Assembly (NCBI GenBank): GCA_028386065.3
Contig: JAKUCV010004208.1
Span: 171,969 to 235,968 of the forward strand
Reading direction: 5' to 3'
DNA: 64,000 bases
Source of the DNA: Turnera subulata
Lineage: Eukaryota > Streptophyta > Magnoliopsida > Malpighiales > Passifloraceae
The first letter of the stretch is position 1. Each line of letters opens with the position of its first letter. Positions 10,401 through 21,972 of this stretch are shown piece by piece. The position numbers and the translations under genes were made by a program. The notes under the pieces are model-generated. The model did not search any database. It was not told the origin of the DNA and was given only the letters and a program-made list of their open reading frames with translations.

Positions 10401-11825
10401 TAGTTAGAAGCTTTGTGATTCAGGAGCTGATGAAGAAAAATAATAAACAAACACAGTCAAGAGGAGGTTTAAAGTATATTAAACATACAGCATGAAGGCG
10501 TGCAATCTTAACATTTTTCTCCACAGCGTCAACTCCTGTGACAGTTGCTCCCATTCGAGCTAGAGGCTAAAAAAGAAAGAATATACTGGTATAAATCAGT
10601 TCAACTAGGAGATAATCTGAAACTATTATCCAATATCAGAATAAATTTGCTAAAATGAAATATGCTAGAATCAATGAGAATGCCAACCACAAACATACAC
10701 TTGATATCATCAATATCAGGGTAATCAATGCCAATTCTCAAGAAATCTCTTCCTACCTCTATTATTACTCTACCAAAACTTCCCGTAGTTAAGTACAGTC
10801 ACACATCAACATCTCCTTCATCCACACAAGCATATTCATTGAAAATTTGGAAACCTTAAGTTGGCTTCTCATGCTCATTAATGCATCAGGCCACACAGGC
10901 CAAAACCCCCATCAGCCCGTTCATAACACTTACAGGAAAAGACAAAAGTGCAGACCTACCACCCCAAAAGTTCCAATTCATGCAAGAACCAAAAAATTAG
11001 AAGGCAACCCGTGAGAGGGTCACCACATGCACATGAAGATGATACTTTCGGGTTTCCAAGAGTATCTCGGAAACATTGCCTAGTTGGATAGTTAAATACT
11101 TAGCCCCTTTAGGCTTATAAATTGATCTCACAGGCACACAATGTCATGGCTTCGTTGCATTCTCACACCTACTGCGTCACCACAAATAATGAAGAGGGAC
11201 TGGGAAGCGGAACCAGGCAGCAGTCTCAGAAATGCTCAGTTGAGCAAAAATAGACCCAAAGAAGAAATACCTCGGATAGAATGCCACCACCGCAGCCAAC
11301 ATCAATAATACTGAGTCCTTCAAAAGGCCTAGGCCGTTGTGGATCCTTCCTGAAGCAAAAGAATTGAGCCAAATAAGAATACATGGAAATGGTAGTTGTG
11401 GGGAAGAAATTTCACCCAATAAGAAGGTATAAAACTGCGAAGAAAGAGGGTACCTGAAATGTCTACAGAGGGTGGAGCGGATAAAAGCAAGTCTAGTAGG
11501 GTTCATGGCATGCAAGGGTTTGAAAGGCCCTTCAGAGTCCCACCTGATTTTTATTTCAATTTTTATATGCAACCAAAAGCAACAGAATCAATTTCTGAGA
11601 ATTTTGCGTTCAGATTTACATTTTCCACAACAAACATAATCAAGCAACAAAAACTAACCAGGTATCGGACATGGCAGCAAATTTAGCAAGCTCAAGCTCA
11701 TTTTTAGAGGACTTATTATCATTCTTCCCCTCGATATTATAAGCAGCTGAACTCGAAATGGATCGTGAAGGATTGAAGAGGTAGCGTCTCAAGTTTTGCC
11801 TAACCTGTCCCCGTCTTAGAGCCAT
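7405..11825 (-). CDS. COQ3: COQ3, mitochondrial ubiquinone-biosynthesis O-methyltransferase
   Basis: Nine minus-strand exons: 11825-11659, 11543-11454, 11349-11271, 10566-10489, 10250-10202, 9541-9492, 7970-7821, 7706-7626 and 7512-7405. All have GT-AG borders and keep frame, giving 283 residues plus stop. The protein is an S-adenosylmethionine-dependent methyltransferase. The family does both O-methylation steps of ubiquinone synthesis at the mitochondrial inner membrane. SAM motif I is DVGCGGG (residues 102-108). Other family-typical stretches are '[17 protein letters not shown]', '[12 protein letters not shown]', '[10 protein letters not shown]' and '[13 protein letters not shown]'. The first 30 residues are rich in Arg and Ser with no acidic residue, as expected for a mitochondrial transit peptide. 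The ATG at 11825 is chosen because an in-frame TAG lies upstream with no other ATG between. The gene looks intact. It is shorter than the Arabidopsis protein mainly at the N-terminus. Confidence 0.93.
8095..8260 (+). mobile_element. SINE-like insertion in COQ3 intron 6
   Basis: Box A TAGCTCAAGTGG (8105-8116) and box B-like GGTTGAGTCC (8143-8152) lie 38 bp apart, the spacing of a tRNA-derived internal promoter. The sequence does not fold as a full tRNA. An intron location and an AT-rich 3' tail fit a SINE. I could not identify a target-site duplication, so borders are approximate. It is antisense to COQ3. Confidence 0.5.
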
Positions 11826-12085
11826 GGCTGCAATAGTACCCAATGCGGGGAAACAGAGACGCTACTCCAATAAATTTACAGGTACTAATGCAAATATAAC
11901 GCAATAACAGCAACTACTACTATTACAAGAGAAACATAAAATAATCGAATGGGTGTGGAATAAGAGGACAAGCAAATGAAATCACCGTATCTAACAGGCA
12001 TTAAAGAAAAAGACTAAAATTGAAGCACGGCGCACCTGCTCGGTTGAAGATACGTGGATCCTGTGGGAATCACAGAAAAGAAGAA
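11826..12085 (-). promoter_or_regulatory. COQ3 5' UTR and core promoter region
   Basis: Upstream of the ATG at 11825 (minus strand) is a leader. A possible 5' UTR exon end, CGAGCAG|GTGCGCC, lies near 12035. A TATA-like TATCTATATATC lies at about 12100-12112 on the minus strand. These placements are suggestive only. Confidence 0.35.
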
Positions 12086-12113
12086 GGAGGAAGGAATTAG
12101 GGATATATAGATA

Positions 12114-12887
12114 GGTAAAAGAAAAACAAAACAAAAAAAAAAAAAAGTTTTCAGCTGATGATGGCTCTCAATTTGGGGTTCTGGGTTTTAGGGAGAATAA
12201 TATTAATACACTTTTTGATGCCTGCCCGTTTTTAGTTTCTGGAGCAATGGTCATGTTGGGGGGTGGGGGACAAGGAGGGGTGAGTGAGAGTCTTCGATCA
12301 ATTTGGTTCCTTTTTTTTATAAAACCATCAATTTGGTTGGGACACCCTAGATTCGGTTCGGTTTTCGGGTTGATCCATTTTTCCGTTGAGGGTGTCCAAA
12401 TCCAAATTGCCCGAATTAATTCGGTTCGGATAGTGATTGTCCGAATTGCCCAAAGTTTCAACAGTAAAATGTATGTGTATTACATGTTCAAAAAAAAATG
12501 TATGTGCATTCATTCAATCTCCAGAACAAACGATTCTAGGAAAGAATAAAGACTAGACATTCAAAACAAGAAGTTGAATGGTTCCTATCCTCAATCTTTA
12601 AAACACAAAAATGTCTGAATAGATTGATGGGACTTTTTTCGAACACTTTACGTGCATCCCTCATTTGCCCACAAACTGCATACATTTATCAAAATGCTTT
12701 ACACATACACATCTAAATCAAAATCCATCTTCAAAACATGACCCTGAACCAATCTGCCCTCAACCTTAGCCAATCTAAAAGAGCAAGACTGAAACAAGAG
12801 AGGAAAAGTATAACTAATCATTTTGTAGTATAAGCAGAAACTCATATATGCTGAATGCGAACAAGAATACTTCAATTCGTCACCTCC
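12114..12887. other. Intergenic, no gene; TTCGGTT-rich repeat relic
   Basis: About 12350-12460 has repeated TTCGGTTCGG/CCGAATT strings, as in worn plant DNA transposons, but no terminal repeats could be paired. The rest is unremarkable AT-rich sequence. Confidence 0.35.
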
Positions 12888-13068
12888 GCCTTGTCCTCCC
12901 CATCCTACGACTTCAATTTGAAGGAGGAGTTTAGGAATTGAAGGAGAGAGAGAGCTTAGGAAGTAGTTTTAGCCGTTTAGATTGAGAATTAGGATTGCCT
13001 TGTCTTCCCCATCCTACGACTTCAATTTGAAGGAGGAGTTTAGGAATTGAAGGAGAGAGAGAGCTTAG
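12888..13068 (+). repeat. 72-bp direct repeat, two copies with 37-bp spacer
   Basis: Copy 1 is 12888-12959 and copy 2 is 12997-13068. Each runs from GCCTTGTC through a GA-rich segment to GAGAGCTTAG and the copies are almost identical. No coding content is seen. Confidence 0.85.
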
Positions 13069-13119
13069 TGCGTTTACACTCTACAGTTAGGAGTTTACCA
13101 GAGAACTTGGTATCCAAAG

Positions 13120-13285
13120 CTTTGCCCTGTCTAATCCGGTTCGACCCGGGTCGTGCACCTGGGTATGGTGGGTGAGTCTTGTAATGAGAATTTTTTACAT
13201 ACACGAGGACTCGAACCCGAGACCTCGCTTAAGCGGAACCAAGTTGCTTACGACTTAGACCAATTCCACATTGGTAAATCAAACT
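13120..13285 (-). mobile_element. SINE-like element, minus strand
   Basis: On the minus strand a box A-like TGGTCTAAGTCG (13262-13251) is followed by a perfect box B, GGTTCGAGTCC (13217-13207). The boxes sit about 34 bp apart in sequence that does not form a complete tRNA cloverleaf. The GGGTCGAACCGG stretch beyond is probably still within the body of the element. Ends and target duplication are not resolved. Confidence 0.55.
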
Positions 13286-14676
13286 GAAAGTTTAACTTTT
13301 GTTCGGACACTACCAAATTATAGAGAAACTGGTTCAAATATCGGTCATCTCATTTTGTTCGAGTTTGGGGCTAACCTGGACCATGGCTTTCTCTCTTCTT
13401 CTTCTTTTTTTTTTTTACTTTTTTCTTTTTCAATTCTTGAAGTGACCTTTTTCTACTGTAGGAATTGAGTAAAAATGTAAAATTTTATGAATAAATTATA
13501 ACATCTCCAAGACATGCCATGTAATTTTTATTTTCTAAAATTTGAAATTATGTTTAAACAAATTGAGTTCATTTCAAATAAAAAATTTATGAAAAAATCC
13601 TCACTTAATTCATTTGAACAAAATTCGATGTATTAATCATTCCAATATTGAATATGAATAATGATGAGATAAGAAATCTTTTAGAAGACACATGATGTGT
13701 GTATAACTTATGAAATGAAAAACTATTTTAAAAAAGGATGCTTCAATAGCTAAAGTGCAATGAAAAAATAATTTTAAGAAGTAATGCACTGCTCTTGAAT
13801 GTATGCATGAGTGTTTTTAAAAGTACTAGTTTCTATGCATGTGCATATGATAACCTAAAATATTAAAATTTTTAAAAGAAATTATTATTAATATCAAATT
13901 TAATATCAATTATTGCAAAGAAATAATAAACTAATTTAATTTTGTATAAATTGAGCAAGCGGAACTAGTGAGATATTAACAATTCTTTCCTAAACTTAAA
14001 TTACTTATTTATCATAAAAAGTTGATTCTTTATGTTTATATTATTTGTAATTTAATTCTCAGTGGTATGTATAGTTTAAGTTATAATGTTAATAAAATTT
14101 TAGATGGCCTCACCCCTTTTATCAATTTTAAATTTTTCTATATTTATTTTCTGCAATAATTTTCTTATTCACTTATGCTAATAATTTTTTTCCTTTAACA
14201 TGAAATTTCTACTACGTTATTTATGTTACTTTTTTATGAGATATGATTTTTTCTAAATTTTAATGTTGGCTATATATGTATTCATTCTGATTCTTCTTTC
14301 TATACAAGTTTATTTATTTTATTTTAATATATATTATTTTATTAAATATATTTTATAATTAATTTTATATTTTTTAGAATAATTTTTTACACATTATTTT
14401 TTTATTTAATTTTAATAACTTAAATATGCATTTACTTTCTATAAATAAAAATTTCACAAAGTTTTTTCTTCTTTTTAAAAAAATTGTATTAATTTTCCCT
14501 TTATTATTTTTTATTTTTTAAACTTAACTTTCTATTTATTTATTTTTTTAAACCTACAAATCTATTATTTTAATAGTTAATGTAGTTCAATTATGCTTTT
14601 AACAACTTTATAAGTTTATTATATGGAGATAAATATTTTCCTGACTTCTTTATCACCATCTTAATTTTTATACTTC
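13286..14676. other. Very AT-rich intergenic stretch
   Basis: Long T- and A-rich runs, no coding frame of note, and no repeat structure I can delimit. It ends at the TTATA target site of the large LTR-like element. Confidence 0.5.
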
Positions 14677-15254
14677 TTATATGAAACGCCCCGACCCGTA
14701 TTTACCAGTCTCAGTAAACACGTGTCGGAACTGTACAACAGTAAATACAACACGATACATGGCCCAACGGCCCAAAGATAATATCAATGAATATATCAGA
14801 GAAACCGGCCCAACGGCCCAATGTCACATGATAAACATCAGAAATCTGGCCCTTCGGCCCAACATCAAAACACGTCACCCGAACCCTGGGACATCAACAT
14901 CTGCACAGCGTAAGCATTTAATCTCAATATCAACATATGCAAAATCTGATGCAAACTAATGGATCCGAGTCTTGCCTGAGGGATAACGCCGCAGCCTGTC
15001 TGGAATGCATCATACCTGAACCACAAATAACCCAACCTACGGGATGAAAGCCCGCAGGTGAGGGGTGAGTCCGAAGTGCTCACCGGTACTTTTAAGCACA
15101 ATCATGGATAAACAGAGATATGCAGACAACCATAATACTTCAAAGAAGAAATACAACAATACTTCAAAGATGAAATACTGGCAACAACAGCCACAATGTA
15201 CCAAACCAAAGACTCGACCCAAACTTACCCAAGACTTAATTATTATTCCAATTT

Positions 15255-15770
15255 TATCTTTCGGGCCCCGTCACGGATAAGCTAGGGTCGTACCAGGTTA
15301 TCAACATGTTCCTAGTGCCAGATAAAAAAGAACCCGGGATCAACATCCCAATAACAAATCTCAGGGATCAACTTCCCAATCAAACCGGCATCAACATGCC
15401 CATCACAAGTAACCCAGATCATGGCCACCACAAAATAGTCTCAAACCATCCGGTCGTACCTCTACTTACCACGCGACAATTAAGTCATATCCATTCCAAA
15501 ACGAAATCACAGGAATCGACATCCCAAACCCAAAACCAAAAGACACGACTCACTCATTAACTTTTCCAATTTTAATATCCGGGCCCCGTCACTGGACAAG
15601 CTAGGGCCGTACCTGGTTATCGACTAATTCCGGATGCCAGGCCAAAACATAACCCGGAATCAACATCCCAATAACATAACCAATCCGGGATCAACATCCC
15701 AATATCCAAACCAAACCGGGATCAACATCCCCAAATCAAGAAACCGACCATGGCCACCACAGAACTAGCC
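15255..15770. repeat. Two imperfect repeat blocks within the large LTR
   Basis: A unit starting GGGCCCCGTCAC, followed by an AGCTAGGGYCGTACC motif and several 'GGGATCAACATCCCAA' sub-repeats, occurs at about 15262-15450 and again at about 15580-15770. The short sub-repeat contains the inverted pair GGGAT...ATCCC, so each unit can form small hairpins. Confidence 0.7.
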
Positions 15771-16999
15771 TCTAACTATTAGTCGTACCACTACTTTCCA
15801 CGTGACAATAAAATCATCATCTCAAATCAACTTTCAATTTCCATTTTCTTTTTCTAATTATCCATATCACAGTTTATTCCAATTATCCAATCACAACACA
15901 GTCTATCGACAACAATCACAATATCCATAACAGTCAAACAAATATCCAACTTCCTATTAACTCAAGTTATACAACAGACCAATCCATCAACAGTTTCATA
16001 ACACCGATTATTCACAATTAACAGTTCATCATCAATTACAATACAATATTCACAGAACCAATAACACAGTCCAACAACAGTAACAACAATAACCATAGCA
16101 ATCAAATAACCAACAATGACCATCTCAACAGTCCAATCAAGCAATCACAATCCATCAACAAATCCATATTATCAAATATCCAACAATAATATATATCATC
16201 ACACAACGGTTCAATCAAAGCACATCCAAGTATCAAAGAATACACGACAGTATTATAGGCAACATATCAAGGGTTATCCATCCTCACCTTAGCCAATTAT
16301 CAGTTATGGAATCCTCAACAGGTTCCAAAGCCGGTTCCACAGGAACTGCTCGATATTGACTCCTATATAATAAATAACAAATATGCTCACATAAGATGCA
16401 CAGTAATTGATATGCCATAGTACGTTGCATTTTCTTTATCATCATCATTTACCGTTATTAATTCTTTTCCGAAAATATTTTTTTGAAAATAATTATTTTT
16501 ACCATATCATATATTCTTTTCCATGAGATAAAAAAAGATGTCACCATAATAAATACTTATCAAATTATATATATCAGAAAATACTTTCATATAATAAATT
16601 ATATCATTTTACCTTAATTCTCAAAATTATGTTATATTCTTTATTTTTCTAGCAATATAAATTAAATATAAATATAAATATATTTATATATATATATATC
16701 CAGAAAATTATTATTTATCAAAAATATATATTAAGGAAAGCATATACTATATGTATTCTTTTTTCAGAAAATATAATCATATAAATATATTTTTTGAAAA
16801 TAAATATAGGTATGCATATTTATTTTCTAAAGATAAAATACATACCCAAACAATTATATTATCAACATAATAATCTATTTCCAGAAATATTACTTATGTA
16901 TACCATATATATATTTTTCAGAAAATATATCTTTTTATTTTTATTTAATTTTTACAGATTATAACCATATATATATATATATGTTTTCTTTTTTTTCTT

Positions 17000-17560
17000 G
17001 AAATCGGAGTGGGCCAAATATAGCCCACTATGCAGGTCCAACCAAGGCCAAGAAATAGCCCAGGCAGACCCAAGCAGCAGGCCCAGGTCAGCAGCCCAAG
17101 CCAGAGCAAGTCCAGGCGCTGACCCGGTCGCTCAATTCGACCCGCGACGGAGCTTATTCGGGTCGTCTTCAACAGCCGGGTCTGCTCACCTAGCAGCGGC
17201 GGTGGCGACGGTAGAAGCTCGAGGAGACAAGGCGCGAGGACGGCAGCGCAGCAAGGAAGGTGCGAGGAGAGGCGCGGTGGCTGCTGGTGCTGCAGCTGCG
17301 GGCGGCAACGCATCAGGGAGGAGCAACGACGATGAGCCAGAAGAAAAGCGGGTCGTCGGGTCATCTGTCGTTGGCGGTGCGTCGAGCAGCGAGGGCGGGC
17401 GGCGGAAGCTGCGTCAAGTCGGCGACGGCGTGAGGGAGGCATCGGTGCGGGTGGTGACGCGTGCAGCGGCGCGGATCGTTACCGCATGGATAGTAACCCG
17501 AATAGGAAGGAGAAAAGGTGACGGGGTTATCTGCCAAAACAGCGGCGTGTGGTGAGGTTT
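17000..17560. other. GC-rich block inside the large LTR
   Basis: Base composition changes sharply from about 20% GC on the left to clearly GC-rich here, with open frames on both strands (185 codons plus, 165 codons minus). The translations are low-complexity Ala/Gly/Arg or Pro/Ser/Arg with no domain I recognise, so I do not call a gene. It may be captured host sequence. Confidence 0.4.
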
Positions 17561-18119
17561 GTTTGGTTTTTCTCTTTTTTTTTTCTTTTTTCTTTACTGG
17601 TTTTGGTTTAGTAGGTGAGTTGCACTGGGTTCTTTGGGTTGCAGAAAGTGAAGAAGGGTTACTGGGTAGTGGTTTTGCAGAGGAGAGTGAGGGAAGGTGA
17701 TGAAGGTGTTGGGTGCACTGGAAAAAAAAAAACAAGAAACACGGGATTAACAGGCATGCAAAACACAGGTTACACAGGGAAAAGCAACTCATGGGTGACA
17801 CAGGAGAACACGGCAGCAGCCTCAATTATGCACCATTGTGCTGCATGTGAAGCGTGTCCTGTCCGGACCAGAAAATAACTACATACCCCCTTAGTTATTT
17901 TCCGGTGTGATTTTTCTGAGGATTCCGGGACCCGAACCAACTTTGGTCCAGAAAATCCACGGAAAAATCCCAAACGCAGGAAAAACCTCGGTTTCGAAAA
18001 GCGATCCCCGATTTACCTTGAATTAATTACCCAAGATTAAATTCAAAGGTAAATCATTGTATAACGACTTTTACAGTCCCGGTAAAAATACAAATTTTTA
18101 CCCGGGCTGTGACATTATA

Positions 18120-18614
18120 GATTTTAGTTTCATCTATAATTTTTTTTTGGTAATTTATAATCTTCAATTCTTGTTATATATTTATTATGAAAAAAATATT
18201 TTATATAGAATGTATATTAATCAATTTTTAAATTTTTTATGAGACATGTTCTTTAATATTGATATTTTATTAATTTTCCATCTTTTTCACATAAAGACCT
18301 TACAAATTTTAAGACTTCGCAAGTAAAATATTTTTATATTTTAGAATGTCATATAAAATAATATTATTAGTTTTTGTGCACATGCTTAACCAAATAGAGT
18401 TGAGGATAGCTAAACGACATTGATATTGCACACACAATCGAAACCCTAACGTAGTTATTCGTGGTTTGGCCACAAGAAAAATACCGATAGAAAATGTGAA
18501 TTAGAGGTTAGGGGATCAATGTGTTGGGGTTGTGTTGCGTAATTGTTAGCTGCTGAGTTGAGCTTTAGACTCGGCCACTCCTATTTACCAACTCGCTCTC
18601 TGCAATTCAACATT
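18120..18614. other. Intergenic, no gene seen
   Basis: AT-rich spacer between the large LTR-like element and the hAT element. No coding frame or RNA signal was recognised. Confidence 0.45.
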
Positions 18615-18622
18615 GGCGGGGC

Positions 18623-19254
18623 CAGTGACGGATCCAGGAATATTATTTAGTGTAGGCAAAAAAAGATATTTAATAAACAAATTCAGCTTTCTTTTCTTTG
18701 AGTTATAACAAATTTGGCTTTCTTTGAAATCAAATAGTTCTTAAATAACCAAGCAAAAATAAGAATAAATGTGGCTTCTTCGCTATAATAATCAAAATCT
18801 CGGTAATTAGTTTAAGAAATATGAATCATTTAATTAAATCCAAGGCTAATGTTACATTAATTTTTAAAAGTTAATATTTAAATCCTCTTATAAAAAAAAG
18901 AGTTGTATTTAAATTATAACGAGAGTTCTTAAAACTTGGGATAGCAATTCTATTTAGTTTTAGTTTGGTTAGGAAACTATCTACTAGATTTTTTGTGAAT
19001 TATTATAGAAATAATCAAGGTGGATATATATAGAAGCAACTAAGTAAATGAAAAAATACACACACAATCCAAATTAAAATGCAAATCTAAACTTCACATT
19101 CCTAATTAAAACACTGGTCATAATGCAAATCTAAAATTCACATTCCTAATTAAAACACTAGTCATATATATATTGTATTGCTATAATAATATTTTTTTTC
19201 AAAAATCCAGTGTAGTCACCTGCCTACGGTGACTACATGCTGGATCCGTCCCTG
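18623..19254. mobile_element. Non-autonomous hAT-type DNA transposon, 632 bp
   Basis: The terminal inverted repeats are CAGTGACGGATCCAG at the left and CTGGATCCGTCCCTG at the right (one or two mismatches). A perfect 8-bp target duplication GGCGGGGC flanks it at 18615-18622 and 19255-19262. An 8-bp duplication with short inverted repeats starting CAG is the hAT signature. The interior is AT-rich and non-coding. A 40-bp segment is repeated near 19077-19160 (AATGCAAATCTAAA...). Confidence 0.88.
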
Positions 19255-19279
19255 GGCGGGGCCATCCACACTCGCAGCC

Positions 19280-19303
19280 AGCTAGCCTCCCTGCAGGCTA
19301 GCT
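19280..19303. repeat. Perfect 9-bp inverted repeat with 6-nt loop
   Basis: AGCTAGCCT (19280-19288) and AGGCTAGCT (19295-19303) are reverse complements. It is just outside the hAT insertion, in relatively GC-rich sequence. No function is assigned. Confidence 0.8.
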
Positions 19304-19573
19304 AGTGTCGTGGGAATTGGGAAGTATGTATGTGTAACGAAGGGTGTGTGGATATATTCAGAAAAAAGATTTGTACGTGGGTATATAAGCAACTTAATTA
19401 GTGTAAAGATTATTTATAAAAGAAATTTAGTGTAAAGAATGAGCTACACATGGCTGCATGCTAAATAAATATCCCTGTCATTTGATTCAAATAACATAAC
19501 AGCAAAAGCGAACACTACACTACAACTTAATCAGTGTATTGTAGTGAGCCACGTATCTCTTGAGATTTTTTTG

Positions 19574-19737
19574 GTGTAGAAAAAGTTTAGGTTGAGGGCA
19601 CGTATCTCTTGAATTTAACATAATGGCAAACCCACCTATTTTTAACTTTGCAATGGTGTAGAAAAAGTTTAGGTTGAGGGCACGTATCTCTTGAATTTAA
19701 CATAATGGCAAACCCACCTATTTTTAACTTTGCAATG
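19574..19737. repeat. Perfect tandem duplication of 82 bp
   Basis: Copy 1 at 19574-19655 and copy 2 at 19656-19737 read identically (GTGTAGAAAAAGTTTAGG... to ...TTTGCAATG). This is a recent duplication, non-coding. Confidence 0.95.
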
Positions 19738-19929
19738 TGAATTAACATGTATTATTGCTAATCCGGAAAAGGTATGGACTTCTAATCCCACCTAAATGGT
19801 GGGAAGGTATGGACTCCTAATCCTTGGTAACTTAGTCAATGCTACTGAGCTTAATTTTTTGAAGGGGAAAGGAGTTGGTACACGAACCTTATACATGAGA
19901 TTTTTCTCCCTTTTGACGCGGATCAAATA

Positions 19930-21080
19930 CTATGAATTCCATTGACCATTGGCTGTCGTCCTGATGCTAGAATCTGGAAATATACATCAAAAAGTAACTT
20001 AACTGTCAGGAGTGCGTATCATGCATGGGTAGCCAGAACAGGTGTGGGTGAGACATGGACAAGCAATGGAGGGAATGCATACAACATCAAATGGCACCAA
20101 ATTTGGAGCCTGGAAGTTCTCCAAAAAGTGCGTCACTTCCTATGGCGGGCAGTAAGGAACACCCTCCCGACTAAGGAAAATTTGTTCCAGAGAGATATGA
20201 TGATTGATACTATGTGTTCTCGCTGTCATGATGCAGTTGAATCTTTAAACCACCTAATGTTGAGCTGCCACTGAATGAAAGAACTATGAACATGCACCCC
20301 CTCATCTTGGAACTTAACTGCAGTAGCACAAGACTCCCCTACTTTTCAAGAACTTATAGTTTCACTCCTTATGAACACTCCAGATGACACTACTCTACCC
20401 AGCAATGCAGTGCTACGATCATGTGTGGAATATGGTATTCGAGGAATATGCTGCACTTCCAAGATACAACTATCCCACCAAAACAAGTGATGGAGATGGC
20501 ATCAAACCTTTTGCAAGTCTGAGGCCAACTCTTAGGTGAAACAGCAAAATCCACCTGGTCGGGGGATGAGACACCAAAAATGGACTCTGCCTTCCTCCCC
20601 TGATACGAACTTAATGTAGATGCAGGAATATTTGTTACGCTGGGATGTGGATTGGGGATAGTAGTTCAAGACTCCACAGGAGAGATGATGGCGATGGCAC
20701 ATGTTATAATTTGAACCGCAACTGTCAGTAGCGATAGCTGAAGCAAAAGCCTTACTCTTTGAGTTACGCACTGCAGCCTCCTTGGGCTTCCTGGATGTTG
20801 ATGTGGAAATCGACTGTATGGAGATTATTGAAGAAATTCAATCGAACCAGTAACCAAGATCCTATTTGGGGCTCTTTCTCTCAAATATAAAAATATTCTT
20901 CATCAACTTTCGTTCAATCTCCTTTGCCCATGTACCAAGAACATGTAACAATTTAGCACATGAAGTTGACAAGAGGGCTAAACACATAGAGACCAAAGTT
21001 GTATTGTTATAAAGCTTCCCTGCAGACTTATCTGCTGTGGTTGATCATGATGTACTATGATCCTTACAAATGAAAGTTTT
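19930..21080 (+). mobile_element. 3' fragment of a LINE (zf-RVT and RNase H)
   Basis: At 19942-20274 the frame reads 'WTSNGGNAYNIKWHQIWSLE' and 'VLQKVRHFLWRAVRNTLPTK', then 'CSRCHDAVESLNHLMLSC'. This is a zf-RVT domain. At 20620-21010, through stops, 'NVDAGIF', 'ELRTAASLGFLDVDVEIDC' and 'CNNLAHEVDKRAK' match a plant LINE RNase H (RVT_3). There is no upstream reverse transcriptase, so the element is 5'-truncated as is usual for LINEs. An A-rich stretch ends it near 21080-21100. Confidence 0.78.
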
Positions 21081-21099
21081 CTTTATTTTTTTTAAAAAA

Positions 21100-21790
21100 A
21101 CATGTATTATTACTTGAATTTTGAAATCTGAGCAATGACTTTTATTTTTGATCTGCACATGATTTTGGCAAATTTAGGAAAATTTGGTTCTCTTTTCTTT
21201 CCAAAAAAAATACTCTTGACAAGCTCGTACATTTTCAAACATGGAAGTGTTTTGGTTTGGCTTCTTACGATTCTTCTCTTTCTAAACCTAATTTTTGGTC
21301 ATCATTAATGAGCATCATTGATTTTTTTTTTCTTCTCCAGGATACTCTTCAGAATGACCTGCGGAACAGCTAGAAATGGTGAGATAAGAGTTGGAGAAGT
21401 TTGATGTTCTAAAGGCTATTAGGTGTTGATTAATGTTGAGCATACCAACTCCTCCATTTCTATTCATTCAGGAGTGCACGCCAATTTGTCTCTGCAATCA
21501 ATGTTTTTGAGGTATCTGCCATCCAGATTTTATGAGAATAGTGAACCAGACTAACTTGACAGCTTGTTGAATTTCCTAGTGGAAATTAAAAGACTATCTA
21601 AATGGTTGTAGGAATCAAAATTACAGGGAAAACCTCAACTTACCAAGATCACATATATGATTTGCTTAATTTTAGTTCTCAATTTATAATTTGTCAAAAA
21701 ACTATTTGTAAAAGTATAACAAAAAACCACATTTGCAGTGAACCCAAAACACCAATCACCCTAGTAGAATAGTGTATCAATGAGAGTGAA
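21100..21790. other. Intergenic, no gene seen
   Basis: AT-rich sequence between two LINE remnants. A short repeat of 'GTGAACCCAAAACACCAA' occurs at about 21740 and 21786. No other structure was seen. Confidence 0.4.
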
Positions 21791-21799
21791 CCCAAAACA

Positions 21800-21972
21800 C
21801 CAAAAAATCACATTTTCAGTGAAATCTTGTATCAATGGGAGAAGAGAAGGGGCAATCCACGCTCCTTTGCAGCCATGCAAGCTTTTCATGATACGTTATC
21901 GGATCTTGACCTGCATAATTTGGGTTTTACTGGCAGTGATTTTACTTGGGCGAATGGCCATGAGGATCATAC
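21800..21972 (+). pseudogene. LINE endonuclease, middle part
   Basis: It translates as 'EILYQWEKRRGNPRSFAAMQ', then 'DLHNLGFTGSDFTWANGH', typical of the plant LINE EEP endonuclease (the GFxGxxFTWxN motif). It is cut by the copia element at 21973 and resumes at 29864. Confidence 0.85.

Larger units (their letters stand above)
14682..18114. mobile_element. 3.4-kb LTR-like element (probable solo LTR) with 5-bp target duplication
   Basis: Begins TGAAACGCCCCGACCCG and ends CCCGGGCTGTGACA, so it has TG...CA ends. It is flanked by TTATA on both sides (14677-14681 and 18115-18119). No gag or pol coding sequence is found, which suggests a solo LTR, or a non-autonomous element, of a family with very long LTRs. 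It contains spaced repeats of 'GGGATCAACATCCCAA', two copies of a GGGCCCCGTCAC...GGTTATC block (from 15262 and 15580), and a GC-rich block (17000-17560). Position 1-352 is another copy in inverted orientation. Confidence 0.75.

Noticed and set aside
13120..13285. A tRNA gene
   Set aside because: Box B is perfect, but no cloverleaf or acceptor stem can be formed. A SINE fits better.
16998..17555. 185-codon plus-strand and 165-codon minus-strand open frames
   Set aside because: GC-rich low-complexity sequence is open on both strands at once, has no domain, and lies inside an LTR-like element. Treated as composition effect.
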